Below, one piece after another: positions 11,064 through 24,329 of a stretch of DNA of 64,000 bases. The DNA lies in contig JAJNNX010000062.1 in NCBI GenBank assembly GCA_023159155.1, positions 124,001 through 188,000 of the forward strand. The letters run 5' to 3'. The translations under genes and the position numbers were made by a program. Every line of letters begins with the position of its first letter. The stretch's first letter is position 1. Source of the stretch: Ustulina deusta. Its lineage: Eukaryota; Ascomycota; Sordariomycetes; Xylariales; Xylariaceae. The notes below the pieces were generated by a model. It had not been told where the DNA came from, ran no database searches, and saw nothing but the letters and a program-made list of their open reading frames with translations.

Positions 11064-14045
11064 TCAACCTGTGCGATTCATCAAACTCGCTCTTCTTCCG
11101 AAACCCAGCCATTTCCTCACGCCTCCACCGCTCGGAGGCGCAACCGGTGTCGTGCTTCTGGTCTCGGTCGACGGAGTGACTGGCACCGCAGCCGATTCTG
11201 TGATCTGCGAGGTCTCCGAAGTTAGCATCGCGTCGGAGCTGATCAGGTCCGTCTGCAGTGGTGCTGGGCGATTACGCATAATCGGCGGTGGCGTGGCACT
11301 CGCAAGTTCGTCCTCTACTATGTGGATCGGGCGTGTTGTTGTCCAGGGCATAGTCGCAGGTGGAGGCACACTGTTTCTGCCCGATGGTCTTTTGAGATAT
11401 CGTAACTGGGCTGGCGGTATCGGGGGGGCTCGCTGCGCCACCGACGAGGGAAAATTCGACTCGGTGGCGCTGGAGGGAGTGCCGTGGCTTTCGGAGCCAG
11501 ATCTCCTGAAGAGCGAGTTGAGGCCGAGGTTGCGCCCCCGCGACTGCAGACCCGAGATGGGCGGGTACTGGCTTCTCTTCGTGGCTGGCCCTGCATCCTC
11601 TCGCGCCCCGGACGTCACCACATGTCCAAACCCATCGACGCTGTTGCTCCGCCCTCTCGCGTCGGCCCCGACGACGTTGTCATCCCGGGAAGAACTTCTT
11701 CCAGTCTTCCCAGTCAGCGAGGACAGGAGAAAGCGGCTGGCAGCTTGAGCATTCAGGCTTGATCTGCGTGAAGGAGCTCGTGGGCCGTTTGCCGTCGGCT
11801 CGATCGGGTCTGGTTGGGCCGACTGTAGCGACGATGCCATCTCATGGACTGGATCACGCTTCAAAGCCGGCGCGGGTGACCCAAGAAAGCCACTACCCTT
11901 AAGTGCACCGAACATGACGTCCGGTTCCCAGCCTTCAGAGCTGAGGGGGAAGGAAAACAGGTCCGGAGAGGGGGGCCGTCGACGCTCCATACGGGTGCTA
12001 GAGCGGGTATTGTCCCTGTCCGGCTTGTAGCTTTCACGCATCCAATAATCACAACTTTCCGTATCGGAGCGAGCATCCGCGCCGCCGTCAGAATCCGAGT
12101 CCGAGATGAAGCTATCCGAACGAGGTCGCGTAACATTGGTGGTGTTCGCCGCCGAACGAGCCAACTGACCCAAGTCGGACAGCAACGGGTCCTTGTTGAT
12201 TTTGACAAACCCGATGGTTTGTAATTCGGAACGATTCCTAGGAGGGGCTGACAATTCCGTCGGCTGCGCGTTCATTCCAGGACGAGCTTCCCGACTTCCC
12301 AATGACCTCAGATACTCAGCGCCCTGAGGCAACGAGGTTGCGACAAACCTCGGGATATGCGCATCGTCAGACCTAGGAAGACTGTCCTCTGAACTGGACG
12401 GGTCCTTGTGCTTTCGAAGAACCGAAGAAGAGACGGTATCAGGAGTTGGTGGCAGAGCGTGAGAATTAGCCAGCTCTTTGTGTGTTGGGTAGTTAGTTAG
12501 GACCTTCTGCAGCGTTTCTCTTCTTTCTCGTTTGCTCCTCGCTCGAGGCGGCGACCCCCTGAACTGGGAGGTCGGGGTTACCACAGCTTTCCCGCGACCA
12601 GATGTGGGTAGTCTAAAAGTCTCATCCACCGAGTTGGCTCTCTGGCCTGGCTTTTTCATCCTATCTAGGTGAGGCCCCCTGTGCAGTACGCTGCTCACGG
12701 ATATGACCTGACTAGAAAGGCCACTCGCCGCCCTTGGCGTCAAGTTGAGCGTACGACTAGAGGCGGTGGTCTTCTGACTCGGGAGAGAGCTCCTCGTTGT
12801 TCTCTTAGTTGGCGTTGGTGAGCGGTTGCCAAAAGTGCCATCTATACCCGAGACATCGCTCAGCGGCGGCAAATCAACCCCATCTTGTCCCTGTTTGGAA
12901 CCATAGATGCTCACAAAAGAACTTTCGCTCAGCATGCTGAGGCTCGGGCTCGCGATACGATTCATCTCGCTCGCCTCGGCGCTCGACGCAGAAACCTCGG
13001 AAACCTTGCGAATATGCATGGGACTAGGACGGGTTTGTAAAACGACACTGCGCAAGTTCTGGGTGTGGGCGCTGCGGTCCGAGAGGAAACTAGGCATGCG
13101 TTCAAGGGTCTTCAGCTCTGTCGACAGCAAGGCGCCATGATCACCCGGCTTAGGAGTCTCGGCGCGCAGGGAGTGGGACATATCGGACCACGAATGTCGA
13201 TAGGATCCGTCAGGCTCGATCCTGCTGGCCATTTCTTTCTCTCGAACCAATTCATCAAGCCTTGCCTCAAGTTGGACTATCATATTAACCGCCTCCTCGA
13301 TGGCCTTGTCCCTCTTTATAAGCTCACCGAGCAGACTCTCCTGGATTTCTAGCAGTTCCGCGCGTTCAGTACTCAGCTCTTCCACTCGCGCTTCCAGTGC
13401 GGACTGTTTCTCGCGCCGATGAAAAAGTTCCAACTTGAGGTCAAAGTTCTGTTTATGCAACGTAGAAACAGCCTAGAAGGGGCTCCTGTCAGTCATGTGC
13501 AGTTTCAAAGGAAGAGGAGCATCAACCCATCCACGGAAGCGCACCTTTTCTACCTGCTTCGCTCCCATGCTGGTCTGACTCGAATCGTCGTCATGGCTTG
13601 ATCTCGGTCGCCGTTCGACTACATGTCTATATCTTGTGCTTGACGAGTTTGGGGTGTCTCCATCCCGAATATCACCAGTTGACGCACTCAGGTCGGTGCC
13701 CCATTTGCTCGCCAGCCGTTCGCACTCTGCCTTTCTCTCTTGCTGCAGTCTTTCTTGGAGTAAACTCGAGGCAGGTGTCATTGGTTGCTTCGATTCGCTA
13801 CTTGATTCTCGAGATAAATGCCCAGGTTGTCTAATGCCCGTCATGTCTCTGTCGCATTGGCTATGGTGGTATCTATGCGTGTGGGGGGGATTCGACGGTG
13901 TAATCGCGCGCGGGTGAGAAGAGGAGGTGCTTGTACTTTTTATCGTCTTAGGGCTATGCATTGTGCTGCTAGCCGTGCTGGCCTGGGAAAGCGCACGACG
14001 GTGTAGGCGCTCTCGGGCATCTTTACGAGAAACAGTGTTCTCCAT
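11064..14045 (-). CDS. Spindle-pole/microtubule-organising protein with centrosomin N-terminal motif (Cnn_1N)
   Basis: Two exons, 14045-13545 and 13472-11064, separated by a 72-nt intron (donor GTGCGC, branch GACTGAC, acceptor TAG). The product is 969 residues. The splice joins GAKQVEK to AVSTLHKQNFDLKLELFHRR. This is the Cnn_1N motif known from fungal Mto1/centrosomin-like proteins that recruit gamma-tubulin complexes. It begins at about residue 160 and continues as a coiled coil to about 240 (ALEARVEELSTERAELLEI and onward). The remaining 700 residues are Ser/Pro/Arg-rich, low complexity and probably disordered and phosphorylated. The protein ends in a conserved-looking VRKWLGFGRRASL patch. 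The start codon is the first ATG of the open frame; an upstream exon is possible but not seen. The role at microtubule-organising centres is inferred from the motif only. Confidence 0.85.
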
Positions 14046-17000
14046 CTTTTCAAAAACCCGCGGTTTTTCCTACCAGATGACGACTATCGATGTTCCATCT
14101 AGGACTACAAGGTCAACCTTGGACTCGGCTACGAGAACCATGCGACTTGTAAATCGTTTGCTTCGAGGGCGCAGGGAGGATCAGTGAATTCGGTAGAGTT
14201 GCACGTGCTGTCGTAGCTTCTCCTAACACGGGAGTTCATGGCCTTGAGGCGAGAATTCGCAAGGGTACATACAGTGTTATCTTGGGAGGAACCGTTTGCT
14301 CTACACCATTGCCCCAATTGGCAAAGATGAAGTCGAGATTGGGATCAGATTGGAAGAGAGGAGGGGGGGGATCCAGTGTGAATGGGAGGGAGACTTGGAG
14401 AGTCAGAGACTTGGACCTGCGAGTTGTCTTGCGGCTGTCTCAGCCTCCGTCTCGTCAATGAGTACCAGCACCCTGAGGGGGCATGTCCGGGGTTGACCAG
14501 ACGTTCTGGCTACTCATATGAAGGGTCAAGGGTCTGCCTCACTGAAGAGTTCGAGATGGAGGAGAATGGAGTGCAGACGCGAGATGATGGCACCATAGGA
14601 GAGGGTTCAAGACGGGGACAATGAGAACCGAAGCCGGTCGCCAATATCACGACAACGCTGCCGAAGGGTAAGCCAAGAGAGCGTTCGCCGTTATCTATTG
14701 GAAGGCAGCGCGAGCTGGAAGGGAGGAAGGCCTATCTAGTGGAAGCACTGGCAAGCAAACGAATGGACAGCCGCGATGGCCGTGTTTCTTGACATGACAA
14801 GACAGGGACAAGGGCCATCGCTCCCGGCTCTCTCTTTCCTGTCAGCCCAAGGAAGGTAGTAGTGTAGTGTAGGTATTCTGTCTACAAGTACACTGCCGTG
14901 CCGTACTGTACGTATACTAAGTACCCAAGGTACTCGTAGGTAAGTACATCATGATGTATGATGAACCTGCTTGCATAGTGCATGCACCGTCACGCTCCGC
15001 GGCGGGTCGGCCGATGTCGACAGCCAAACATCGTACACCGCACTGTGGCGCAAAAGCTCGTTGACCCAATCGTCCCCCAATGTCGGGACCAACTAGTACT
15101 ATGCGTATACACTACACTCCACTACTAATATGAGGAACTCCCGGGATTAGGAGCGCCAGGGGATGGCAAGGGAGACTACACTATGACGGAAGCTAGTGCA
15201 GACACAAGCTCGCGGAAGTATACATGCCAGTGCAATAGGTGTATTCAGCAAAATTCCTGCCATCCAATGGCGTTCGATTCCCCCTCTAAAATGGAAATGG
15301 ACAGGTTTTGGAACCTACCCGGAGTGTACACAGTAGGTATAGGAGTTGAGTGTGACCCGAACCCCTTTTGTCACTTCTGCTGGTTTCAACTTGTCTCCAG
15401 TAGGTAGCAACTAGTGTACACTCCTTAAATGGTCGGATCGTACTTTGATGACAGTGGAAAACTCAATACAACTCGGTTGTACAGTGGCAGTTCTTACCGT
15501 GTGGTAAACTGCTATTCCAATACTCAGGAAGCCATCATCAATGCCTGATCGCAGAAATTAACCGTTCCATTTTTATACTATACTAGACTACTTTCTAAGT
15601 TGTCGCAGCAACAGAAACGTGGTGAGCTCAATCAACCATACTCGCAGGGGTGTGGCAGCAGACTAACGACGGTGACCAGACCAGTTCTATTCTAGCTCAG
15701 GGCAGTGTTCCGAGCATGGCATGGCGATCCATAACTCGAACCGCGCTGGATTGGGCGCCCTAGTTCGCCTTGGAATGCCCAGAAGAATGTGTAGTCTACA
15801 CGATGATTGGCTGGCAGCAAGGTGATTTGCTCCTCTTGATGCAGTGTGATTTGCGAATCAGCTTCCCATGCACACGACTTTCTGTGCCAATTGACACTAC
15901 ACTACCTACCACCAGATGCTATCGTGGTCTTTCGTTCTTGACGCGTTTATAGTCCTCGACAACTATCTAAGTATTGTGTGCACATCTTGCAGAAGAGAAG
16001 GCGCAAAACCGCCGCTTTGTTCAAGGGGGAAAGGGGAGGGAAGGGGAAAAAAGTTAGCCCTCTCGACTACCCACTATCCCGAGACGGCTTTAAGAGCTTG
16101 CAGAATACCTACATACTACCTAGTCTAGTGCCTGCAGGTTGACCTCCACTCGTTCGAACAGGGCGGCATGTTCTTAAGGCTTGGAAGCATTCTTGAGGGA
16201 AATCGACACGATGGATGCTGTTGTTGTCTAGGTTAGATAGTTATGGTAACCGTTAGAACGGTCCGAACCGTCATCCATCCCAAAGTTTAGGTATCGATTG
16301 GGGGAACTTGTCAGCCAATTCCTTCCCTTCTACCGCCTATGGTGTAGTTTAAGGGGCGTGGAAGATCGCCAAGTCTGACTTTGGATAGGGAATAGTTGGA
16401 CCGAGACTCGAAGTCCATCACAATTCCAAACTCCACGCCACTCCACATGTCCAGGTGGTAGAAATCCATGCGTTGACCTCAACGTAGGAACAAATACCGC
16501 AAAGAGCAGAATGACATGTTGGAAAGTCGGATTTGACTCAACCCCGCTTCCCCAATTCCCATCAATCAATCCGCCTTGGCTTCCTGCAGTTCAAACCCGT
16601 CGAGCCCGTCCCGCCCAATGGGTCCAGCCTGCAGTATATTGTAAGGCGCATGGAGTACGTGTATGTGCGGAGTGCGTTTAACAGTATACAGTATACTATA
16701 GTGAGTCGAAGGACGACTTTGCTCAACCATCACTGCCGATCAAAATAAATCAAAATAAAAAATAAGAAGAAGAAAAGAGTCATGAAATACATGGCGATAC
16801 ACCATACATCTTACCCCCAGAAATGGACGTAGTGTAAGGTAACGTAGTAGAATGGCGTAGTCGCCCGGAACTCCAGGGCGTATCTCGGTGATGGGACCTA
16901 CGTAGATCAAGTCAATCGGTAAATAGATAGACAGATTGACAGTACAGGCTCGCATGACATGACAGACATATGGAATACGTGTGCTACGTGGCAATTTTAA

Positions 17001-18585
17001 TCTGGCATGTCGTTCGCGATACGCTTCCTTGCCTCGTTGAACAGCATCAGACAGCGAGACAGACACCTGAGATGTTAATCAACTAAAACCACATCGTCAG
17101 CTACTCGGACGTAATTATACTGAATCAAGTCGAACGAGATTCTTGGGACACCTCTCGGGAGTCTTGTAGGTATAGGTATACAAGCGCGTAAGTATACAGG
17201 TGTACAGATGCATATACTACAAGCGTGGCACCTGTTAAGTTTCTGGTGTAGTTTAACGCCCGAACCCTGTCTTTGACCGTCTAGAAGTCGTAGTCCTCCT
17301 CCCTCGAGGCCAAGACATTCGAGTGAGTAGATGATTTGGACGTAAGCATACGACGAGGAGGCGGCGTGTGGCGTGTATGGAAGGATTCACAGCTTCGGTA
17401 CTAGAATGAGACAATTGTTAAATCAAGCTACGTCCTTTCAATTCTCGACGGCCGCAGTTCAAATACAATAACGATGACCTGGATTAGTGAAAGCCCTGCT
17501 TTGTCGGGTATTATGGTATCACCCAGACGTCTCACACCCCATACCTCCTAATCTCGTAATTTGATACTCGCCCGGCGTGCTTGCACTGTAAACGCGCCAC
17601 TTCGTAATATGAATCTACGCTGTGTGTGCTACCCCCCATATAATACACGAGGAGGATATATAGATGTTCTGTAAGTCGTATTCCGGTACCGTGTTCAAGT
17701 TAGGTTGTGGCCACCCGAAAAGAAAAAAATAGTAATATTAATAAAAAAAGGTAACGATAACAAAGAAAGGGAATGAAAAAAAAAAGAAGTAAGAAGAGGA
17801 AGTAAAAAAAAGAAATAAGAAAAAGAAGTAAAAAAGGGAAGTAAGACAAGGAAATAAGAAGTAAAAAGAGTAAGTAAAAAGAGGAAGAAGAAAAAGAATA
17901 CGAGTCATTGCGGTTGGGATCGAAAAATTTCTCTATGTAATCGGATGAAGTGTGTTTTTGAAGAGAAGGGCACATGGGATTAGGCATAAGCGTCTTATAC
18001 TAAGTTATAAAATATCAGTCCTGCCATCGAGTCTAGGCAGGCGATTATCAATGTGGCCAACAGCTTTGTACACGAACCGTGTGTCTTTACGCTGTTGACA
18101 GGTATACAGATACGCATTTATCTATTAGTCTTCCCTGTAAAAAGTTCACCTCGGGGATCCCCATGAGAACCTCAGATGGCAACACTCTATACTTACTGGA
18201 ACAATCCTGACAGTTTAGCGGCCACGTTGGCAGGGTCTTATGACGATGTTTTGAATAGGTGGGCGACCATAAGTTATGTGAAGCCTTTGTCTACAAGAAC
18301 CACTTTAGATTATGGAATAGAGGTGCTCTGACGCGAGAACGATACCCTCCCATAGGTATGGCCTTCTAGAGTATAGACGCCCGACAATCTCTCATATCGG
18401 CTATAATTCACTGCGAAACCGAGGGGGCAGAGGAATAGTCGTAGATTCGTGCGTATGTCTCGTGAAGCAAGAGGCAAATATGCCCAAGGTTTATAAGGGG
18501 CTTTATGCATCAGTAGTGGAAAATGGTAGGAATCTAATACAAGAATTTCTCTAGAGAATGTCGTTAATCATGCATGTCATATTTT
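14046..18585. other. Long gene-free region (4.5 kb)
   Basis: This lies upstream of the Cnn_1N gene and downstream of the Yos9 gene. It has many stop codons in all frames and no domain-bearing frame. It contains a purine-rich tract (annotated separately), a 15-nt inverted repeat AGTATAC-A-GTATACT at 16683-16697, and several TACCTA/GTATAC motifs at 14870-14960 and 17160-17220. Confidence 0.55.
17716..17900 (+). repeat. Purine-rich low-complexity tract with GAAGTAA-like units
   Basis: About 185 nt consist almost entirely of A and G on the plus strand, with scattered T. The heptamer GAAGTAA or close variants recurs at least five times. It may be an old minisatellite or an A-rich decay product. 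Such tracts can form triplex or nucleosome-free DNA, but nothing here shows a function. Confidence 0.7.
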
Positions 18586-20139
18586 CTATAACTCCTCTTT
18601 GAAGAACTCCTCCTCGCTGCCTTCGTCATCATCTTTGGCCACTACCTTGCGTTCCCCAGGCTTGCCCCCTCCCCCCTCTTTTCTCTCGGCGTCGCCATCG
18701 TCCTCTTCGTCATCTTCGATAATCCCAACTAATTCTCTGTTGTTACCCGGCAACTCGACCATCTTAAGTTGCCAACCCCTATCACCAGCTAGTTTCTGGA
18801 TTTCGTTTCTTAGGTTCTCGATGATTTCGGGACTGAGATCCAGCTCTTGAAGCCGCTCCTCAGTCATAATATTGACCTCGCCACCTTCATTTTTGCCAGT
18901 GGCCGATGCAATGATTTCGACGAGCTTTTCGAGGCCACCGCCACTATCACTGCGGAAATTCCTGGGTGGTGATAGCTTTGGCGCTTCCTTGCCATCCTCC
19001 CCCTTTCCGAGGATTTGCCGGCCACCGACGACAACGCCGCCGATGACGATGGGGGATCTGGTGGCTTCCTTAGCACGACCGACCATGGCAGCTTGCGCTT
19101 CAAGTGTTTTGCGCGCATGCCAGTCGGCCTGACCAGACTCTGACACGATAGCCCTGCAGCTGATGATATTGGCCCTCTCTTCCTTGGGTGGCTGGAAGGC
19201 AACATCAACGCAGAGGCGCGGGGTGTTGACCAGCATCAGGTACGAGCATGTAGTTACCTCCTTAATCCAACCAATGCGATCCTGGGTGCTTTCGGGGCTG
19301 CAGTGGTACTGTATTTCGATGGTGCGCTCGCGGCCGGTCAAGTCACAGACAGTGCCATCGCCCATCCTCTGCACCAGATACCGTTGGTCCCCCTTGACTT
19401 GCAGGTCGGTGTTGGGTGGTGCTGGGGCGGGGGCGCCGGCGCCAGGGCGAGGAGGCTGACCGTTCTGTCCGCGCTGTTGCTGCTGCTGCTGCTGGCCACG
19501 GCGCGGGGGACGTGAGGCCACGTGAGGATCGGGGACCCTGCCGAGAACATATTCTGCCGTGTTGACGTCGCGCATGGGGGGGCCACCCTTGACGCTCGAC
19601 GCGATGGCGTGGAACTGAACGACGTCCTGGCCGTAGCAGAAGCGATAGCTCCACCAGCCCGACATGTAATACAGACATTTGCCGTCCAGCTCGTTGATCA
19701 GGTCCCAGCCATGGGCAGAGGCCCGTGCCAGCTCGCGTGCCTCCTCGGCCTTGGCCAGCTCGGTGGCGGTCTTGTTCGGGGCGGGGGCGGGTTCGATGAC
19801 GGGGATGGCGCAGAGATAGCGGTGCGGCGGCATGCTCATGACCTCGTATGATTCAGCATCGGCGGCGGCGGCGGCGGCAGCGCGGTCATGGTCGGAGGCG
19901 GCGCGCACGGTGGGTGCGATGTCGGTCTGGCTGGCGAGCCCGGCATCGTAGGCGGGATGGGCAGCGTCGCGGCTGTCGAGGAGGGCGCGGGCGTCGGATT
20001 CCGAGATATACGTGTCGGAGATGACGACCTCGAACTGCGGGTGGGCAAGCAAATCGTGGTGGACGCTGAAACCGGGCTGGCGAGCTTGACACAGCCGCAG
20101 CCCGGTCCAGACCACGGCGAACGACGCAAGACGGCGCAT
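18586..20139 (-). CDS. YOS9: Yos9/OS-9 ER quality-control lectin
   Basis: Intronless, 517 residues. An N-terminal signal peptide is likely (about residues 1-19). The MRH (mannose-6-phosphate receptor homology) domain spans about 145-315: [19 protein letters not shown], then a Pro/Gln-rich insert, then [13 protein letters not shown] and [11 protein letters not shown]. The Gln, Arg, Glu and Tyr positions that bind mannose in this family are present. Yos9 reads trimmed N-glycans on misfolded glycoproteins and delivers them to the Hrd1 ubiquitin ligase for ERAD. The insert at 205-245 includes seven consecutive Gln and a Pro/Ala-rich stretch, and there is an Ala run at 87-93. The acidic C-terminus ends KEEL, an HDEL-like tetrapeptide that would fit ER retrieval. 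Confidence 0.93.
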   Translation of the reverse strand: MRRLASFAVVWTGLRLCQARQPGFSVHHDLLAHPQFEVVISDTYISESDARALLDSRDAAHPAYDAGLASQTDIAPTVRAASDHDRAAAAAAADAESYEVMSMPPHRYLCAIPVIEPAPAPNKTATELAKAEEARELARASAHGWDLINELDGKCLYYMSGWWSYRFCYGQDVVQFHAIASSVKGGPPMRDVNTAEYVLGRVPDPHVASRPPRRGQQQQQQQRGQNGQPPRPGAGAPAPAPPNTDLQVKGDQRYLVQRMGDGTVCDLTGRERTIEIQYHCSPESTQDRIGWIKEVTTCSYLMLVNTPRLCVDVAFQPPKEERANIISCRAIVSESGQADWHARKTLEAQAAMVGRAKEATRSPIVIGGVVVGGRQILGKGEDGKEAPKLSPPRNFRSDSGGGLEKLVEIIASATGKNEGGEVNIMTEERLQELDLSPEIIENLRNEIQKLAGDRGWQLKMVELPGNNRELVGIIEDDEEDDGDAERKEGGGGKPGERKVVAKDDDEGSEEEFFKEEL

Positions 20140-23100
20140 GGTGCCGCTCTGCTGAGGATGATATCACATGGACAGCGCGATGATGCGGGCAGCAGTGGAG
20201 ACGTGGCCAGTCTGTCTTAGCTGGCAGTGCTGCGATGTGTGTGGTTGCAATTTAGATTAGTTGCAAGATAAGTCGATATTGTATAATCTATAATAGGTAA
20301 GGAAGGAATTGTGGTGACGGGGTGAATTGCTTGTCGAACAATATCCCCCTCCTGGCTCCCAGGTTACCTAAGATATCGCGATAGAGAGGTAACTGCTCGT
20401 GTACCGACCAGCCTACATAGCTGCCTTAGGTACTTAATGTTAGCCACTTGGGGTATTGATTGAGCTTCGAGTGCGGTAGCTACCTACCTCCAGTGTTGGT
20501 GTCTGGAATCTGTAATGACATCTGTACAGTACTGCGTCTTAGGTGGCATCATCGGTCGGAGGTGACAAGGACCGATGTTCCGAGCATGGTCCGACCCATC
20601 CCACATTGAAGCCAGGTAGCTGCTTCCCAGGTAGCCTCCTTCTAGGTAGGTCTTCTGGGCTGGTGTTTAAACCTCGTAGTACATGTAATCAATGCATCTT
20701 TCTCCATCCTCATGCCTACCTGGTAGGTACCTACTTACGTGGAAAAACTCCAAAAAGATCGGCAATACTCTGACACGGCTTGTGAAAGGAATGCGTACAA
20801 GCACAGCCACCGCAGTCAGTCATCAGAAACTCTTGCCATGGCCGACGAGGGAAGAGTGCCGATAGAGTGACGGTGGATTGGTCTCCCTTGCTCTGCTTCT
20901 GCTTCTTCATCATCTTCTTTTCCCTCGCGCCATTCGTTGGCAGATGCCCAACAGATCTACATCTATACTACGCCACATCGTATCCATTGTACCGTAGACA
21001 TCTGCGGCATAGTAGAGACAGCGAGACGGAGAGAGACGAGAGAGTTGTGATACAACCCCCCCACGCGCCAAGTCGTCCCAAGGTCTGCCTGGGCACTCAT
21101 GCACCCTTTATGCGTCCTTACAGATCTGTCCATGGACTGCACTACCCATCTCAGGAGATACCCAAGGCATACGCCTGCCTACATATACGCATCTGGTCGT
21201 CTAGCGTGCACACAACCTGCGGCAGAAACAAGTCACATTGCGACCTCGTCGAGTCATCGCTCGCGAGCGTGCTGTAGCGCCGTGGTTGCATCTGCGGCGG
21301 CATTGCTACCCACGCGATGCCGTCCTCTCCGTGTCTCGCCCGACCATTCAGACCCAATTGGGCCTCTTCAGCACATTCTCATCTCAGCTCGGCTCCGGCA
21401 GACCAAGTGGCCTTGCTTGGCTGTCTAGCCGTCTCTCTACGCTACGTCTGGGCCTCATGCAACCCCGGGATATATCGTCCACAGATTCATGCGATCGCGG
21501 GGAGATCAGCTCGAGCGGAGGGTATAACCTATTCAAGCTTTGGCTTCTGTATCCTCTTCACTGTCACCTCTTCGAGAGACCCTTGTTGCCCATCGTCATC
21601 GCTGTCAGCCATCATTGGTCGCGTTCGGGGCGCTTAGGCTGAAACGCCGTCGCTCAATACCTACCTATACTACAATTGTGCAGGACTGGAGCGTCCAACT
21701 GGACGTGTGCTGTCCAACCACCAAGAAGCTGCAGTTCAACCTGGTGCGCCATTTCGCAGATGGTTGGTTGTCATATCTTGGGCGACGGAGGCGCCCGGGA
21801 TTTCTCTATATGTAGAATTGCTTGTTCAACCCTGCTACGCCCGGCTTCTTACCTATACACGCACGACCTACCTATGGGTTGACCGATCGTCTCGTCCTCG
21901 GCCCATCGCCCTTTTCTTCACCGACGCCAATCCACAGCGATACGGTAATGTACCTAGTATACACGACGCACTCGCAGCCGATCAGGCTTGCCTTTCTCCT
22001 CTCCCTCCCGCACAGTAGTAGCTCGCTGACTGTTCCTTTGATGCCGTGAGTGAATAAACCAGTCAGCTCTAGAGGCTGTAGCGTTTGATGATATGTTTGT
22101 CTCAAGTCCAGAGGCTAGGCGAGTTGTAGCAGTGCCGGACGTTTTCGAGCCATGCCGTGAAAATTCGGGCAAAGCCGGGCAAGACAGATGGGGGAGCAGA
22201 AACGTGTCTGGCATAGGTGTGTAGGTATTTGCTGGCTTACACTCCGAGCGTTGCAGTGCAGACGACTCTAAACCCGTGACGCAAATATTCCATTCCTCCC
22301 CGTCATCAATAACCCATACTTGTCCGAAAAGACAACGGGCGAACCAGGTGTGAGGCTTCGCAGCTTTGGAGCTATGGAGAGAAGAGGCGCCAGCCTCTGC
22401 CGACCTCGCAGCCGTTCTTGCTCCCCTGCTACAAAATCACAAAACTGCAGCCATCAGTCATCAGTCATTTAGTCCTGCTGCGACCCAGAAGGATCGTGGC
22501 CCACTCCGGATTTCCAGACGTCGACAGCCACTCAACAGCTTTTCGCGGGGACCCGCCTCACTTTGGGAGATGGGAGATTGGAGATTGGAGACTGGAATAT
22601 TGGGACAACTCATCGCAGCATACAACCTGGCTTGCCTTGGCTCGCCTTGGCCCCCCGCGGCACCCTCCCGGATTCGCTAAGATCCAGCCCAAACAAGGAC
22701 TAGGCTCCCTAGAAACCCCGGGTTGGGTCCCATGTCATGCATCTTTCCTCGAGAAAGACGATGGCCACGAGATTTCTCCTTGCAGGCCCTGCCTCCTTCG
22801 TTGGATGAATGCTATTCGTCAAGGCGCTGCAGAGTAGGATGGAATGTTGCTTCCAGCACTTTGCTCGACTGGACCTTGACGTTTTGATAGGCCCCCGAAT
22901 ATGGTCTTTGCAGTTTGGCGATCTGTTTCTCCCCGACGCACGAATTCGAACGATTTTAGCGCTGCCGGCAGCTTCCATTTGCACATTGCTCACAGGTTAC
23001 ATACATGTACAGACAGCGCACAGAACGACTAAGACAATTGCCAACAGGTTCTTGTATTGACGGTTCAGGCATCAACCAATCTGTGCTCCTCGGGACAAAT

Positions 23101-24329
23101 GCCCATCCCGTGGCCGTATGGAATTTCCACACATCTTCGTCAAGTCCACTGTGAAGCCCAAGTACAAATCTGCATCCATGAGCTCTTTCTCTCTTGAACT
23201 ATTATGGAGAGGTATAGAAATGGCTCTCACCACATGGTTTCTCGAGAATTTATCTATTGTATGACGCTTACCGTATATCTCTCATCCAGCTCCAGAGCTT
23301 CGGGCAATATGCACCACGGCGGCATGCGCCTCTGTAAAAGCTGCGTATTGACGAGGTACTTAGGACTGTAAGATTCCTATTCGAGGCAAGCTGCACACCT
23401 CCCCCCCGTGCATGCATGAATGCACAAAGCATGCTACTCTATACATGAAAAGAGTCAGAGCAGCAGTGCCAATCGTGGCTTCGCACCATCGAGACATGGC
23501 ACACCACCTTTTTATTTTTTATTTTTATTTTTATTTTCCTTCAATGCCATCCGTTCTGCACTTTGTCGAACGAGGTATCATGAAGCGTTTCCATAACCTA
23601 CGCGTCCGGTTCCGGGATACGTAACGCCGTCCATGAACGATCAATACAAATCACCTCTTCGACAATCTTGGTGTGTAGTGACCTGGCCAGACGCTGGAGC
23701 CATACACGTGTAAGCTGTATCATGTACCAAACCACCATTCGGAAGTGCTAGCGTGTTTGCGGTTGGCATTCTTGACATGACCCAATTCATAGTGCTTACA
23801 GCAACCCCGGCACCTCTTCCCCCCCCAAAGCTCCCCCCAGCTGACCAACTTGCAAAGCCAAGAAACTGATCTGAGCTTTATAAATTAGATGGATCTTTTG
23901 CCCACTGGGAGACGTGATGGGCCTGCATACTTGGCCCACCGCCACGCATGCGCCAAAGCCTCATACTTGACTGACTGGACTGGTGGTACTTAACGCGTCT
24001 TCTTCTCGTCAAGGCCATCATCGTCGTCTCGCCTGAAGTAGATGTTCGTGTTTCTCCCTTCCCCATCATTTTCTCCCCTTGATCCATTCACGCCCACAGG
24101 GATCTCATCCTTGTTGCCAAACAAACCTACATAGACGACAACCACTAGGTAATTTCATTGTTGTTGTCTTTATCCACTCTCCCCGAACTTCTGGAGAAAG
24201 CAGGGCTATCTTGTGGAAGAAATAGCCAGAGACAGAAAGTGAAAGTGAAGCGACGATAGCTCTCATTTGGCTAGTGCTCTCGCATATAGCTTTTTTTTTG
24301 AACCTAGATGAGGTGACCAAACCGGCGTC
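20140..24329. other. Long gene-free region (4.2 kb)
   Basis: This separates the divergent Yos9 (-) and C2H2 (+) genes. Open frames at 20867-21642 and 22366-22837 have no domain, no codon pattern like the neighbours and no conserved motif. GTAGGTACCTAC at 20723-20734 is a perfect palindrome of the TACCTA type. A pyrimidine-rich stretch occurs at about 20885-20930. A T-rich low-complexity patch sits at 23508-23540. The length suggests a large regulatory region for the C2H2 gene or an unannotated noncoding transcript. Confidence 0.5.

Noticed and set aside
20867..21642. Overlapping plus-strand open frames of 130-140 codons
   Set aside because: They are rich in Arg, Ser, Cys and His as expected of noncoding CT-rich DNA and show no domain.
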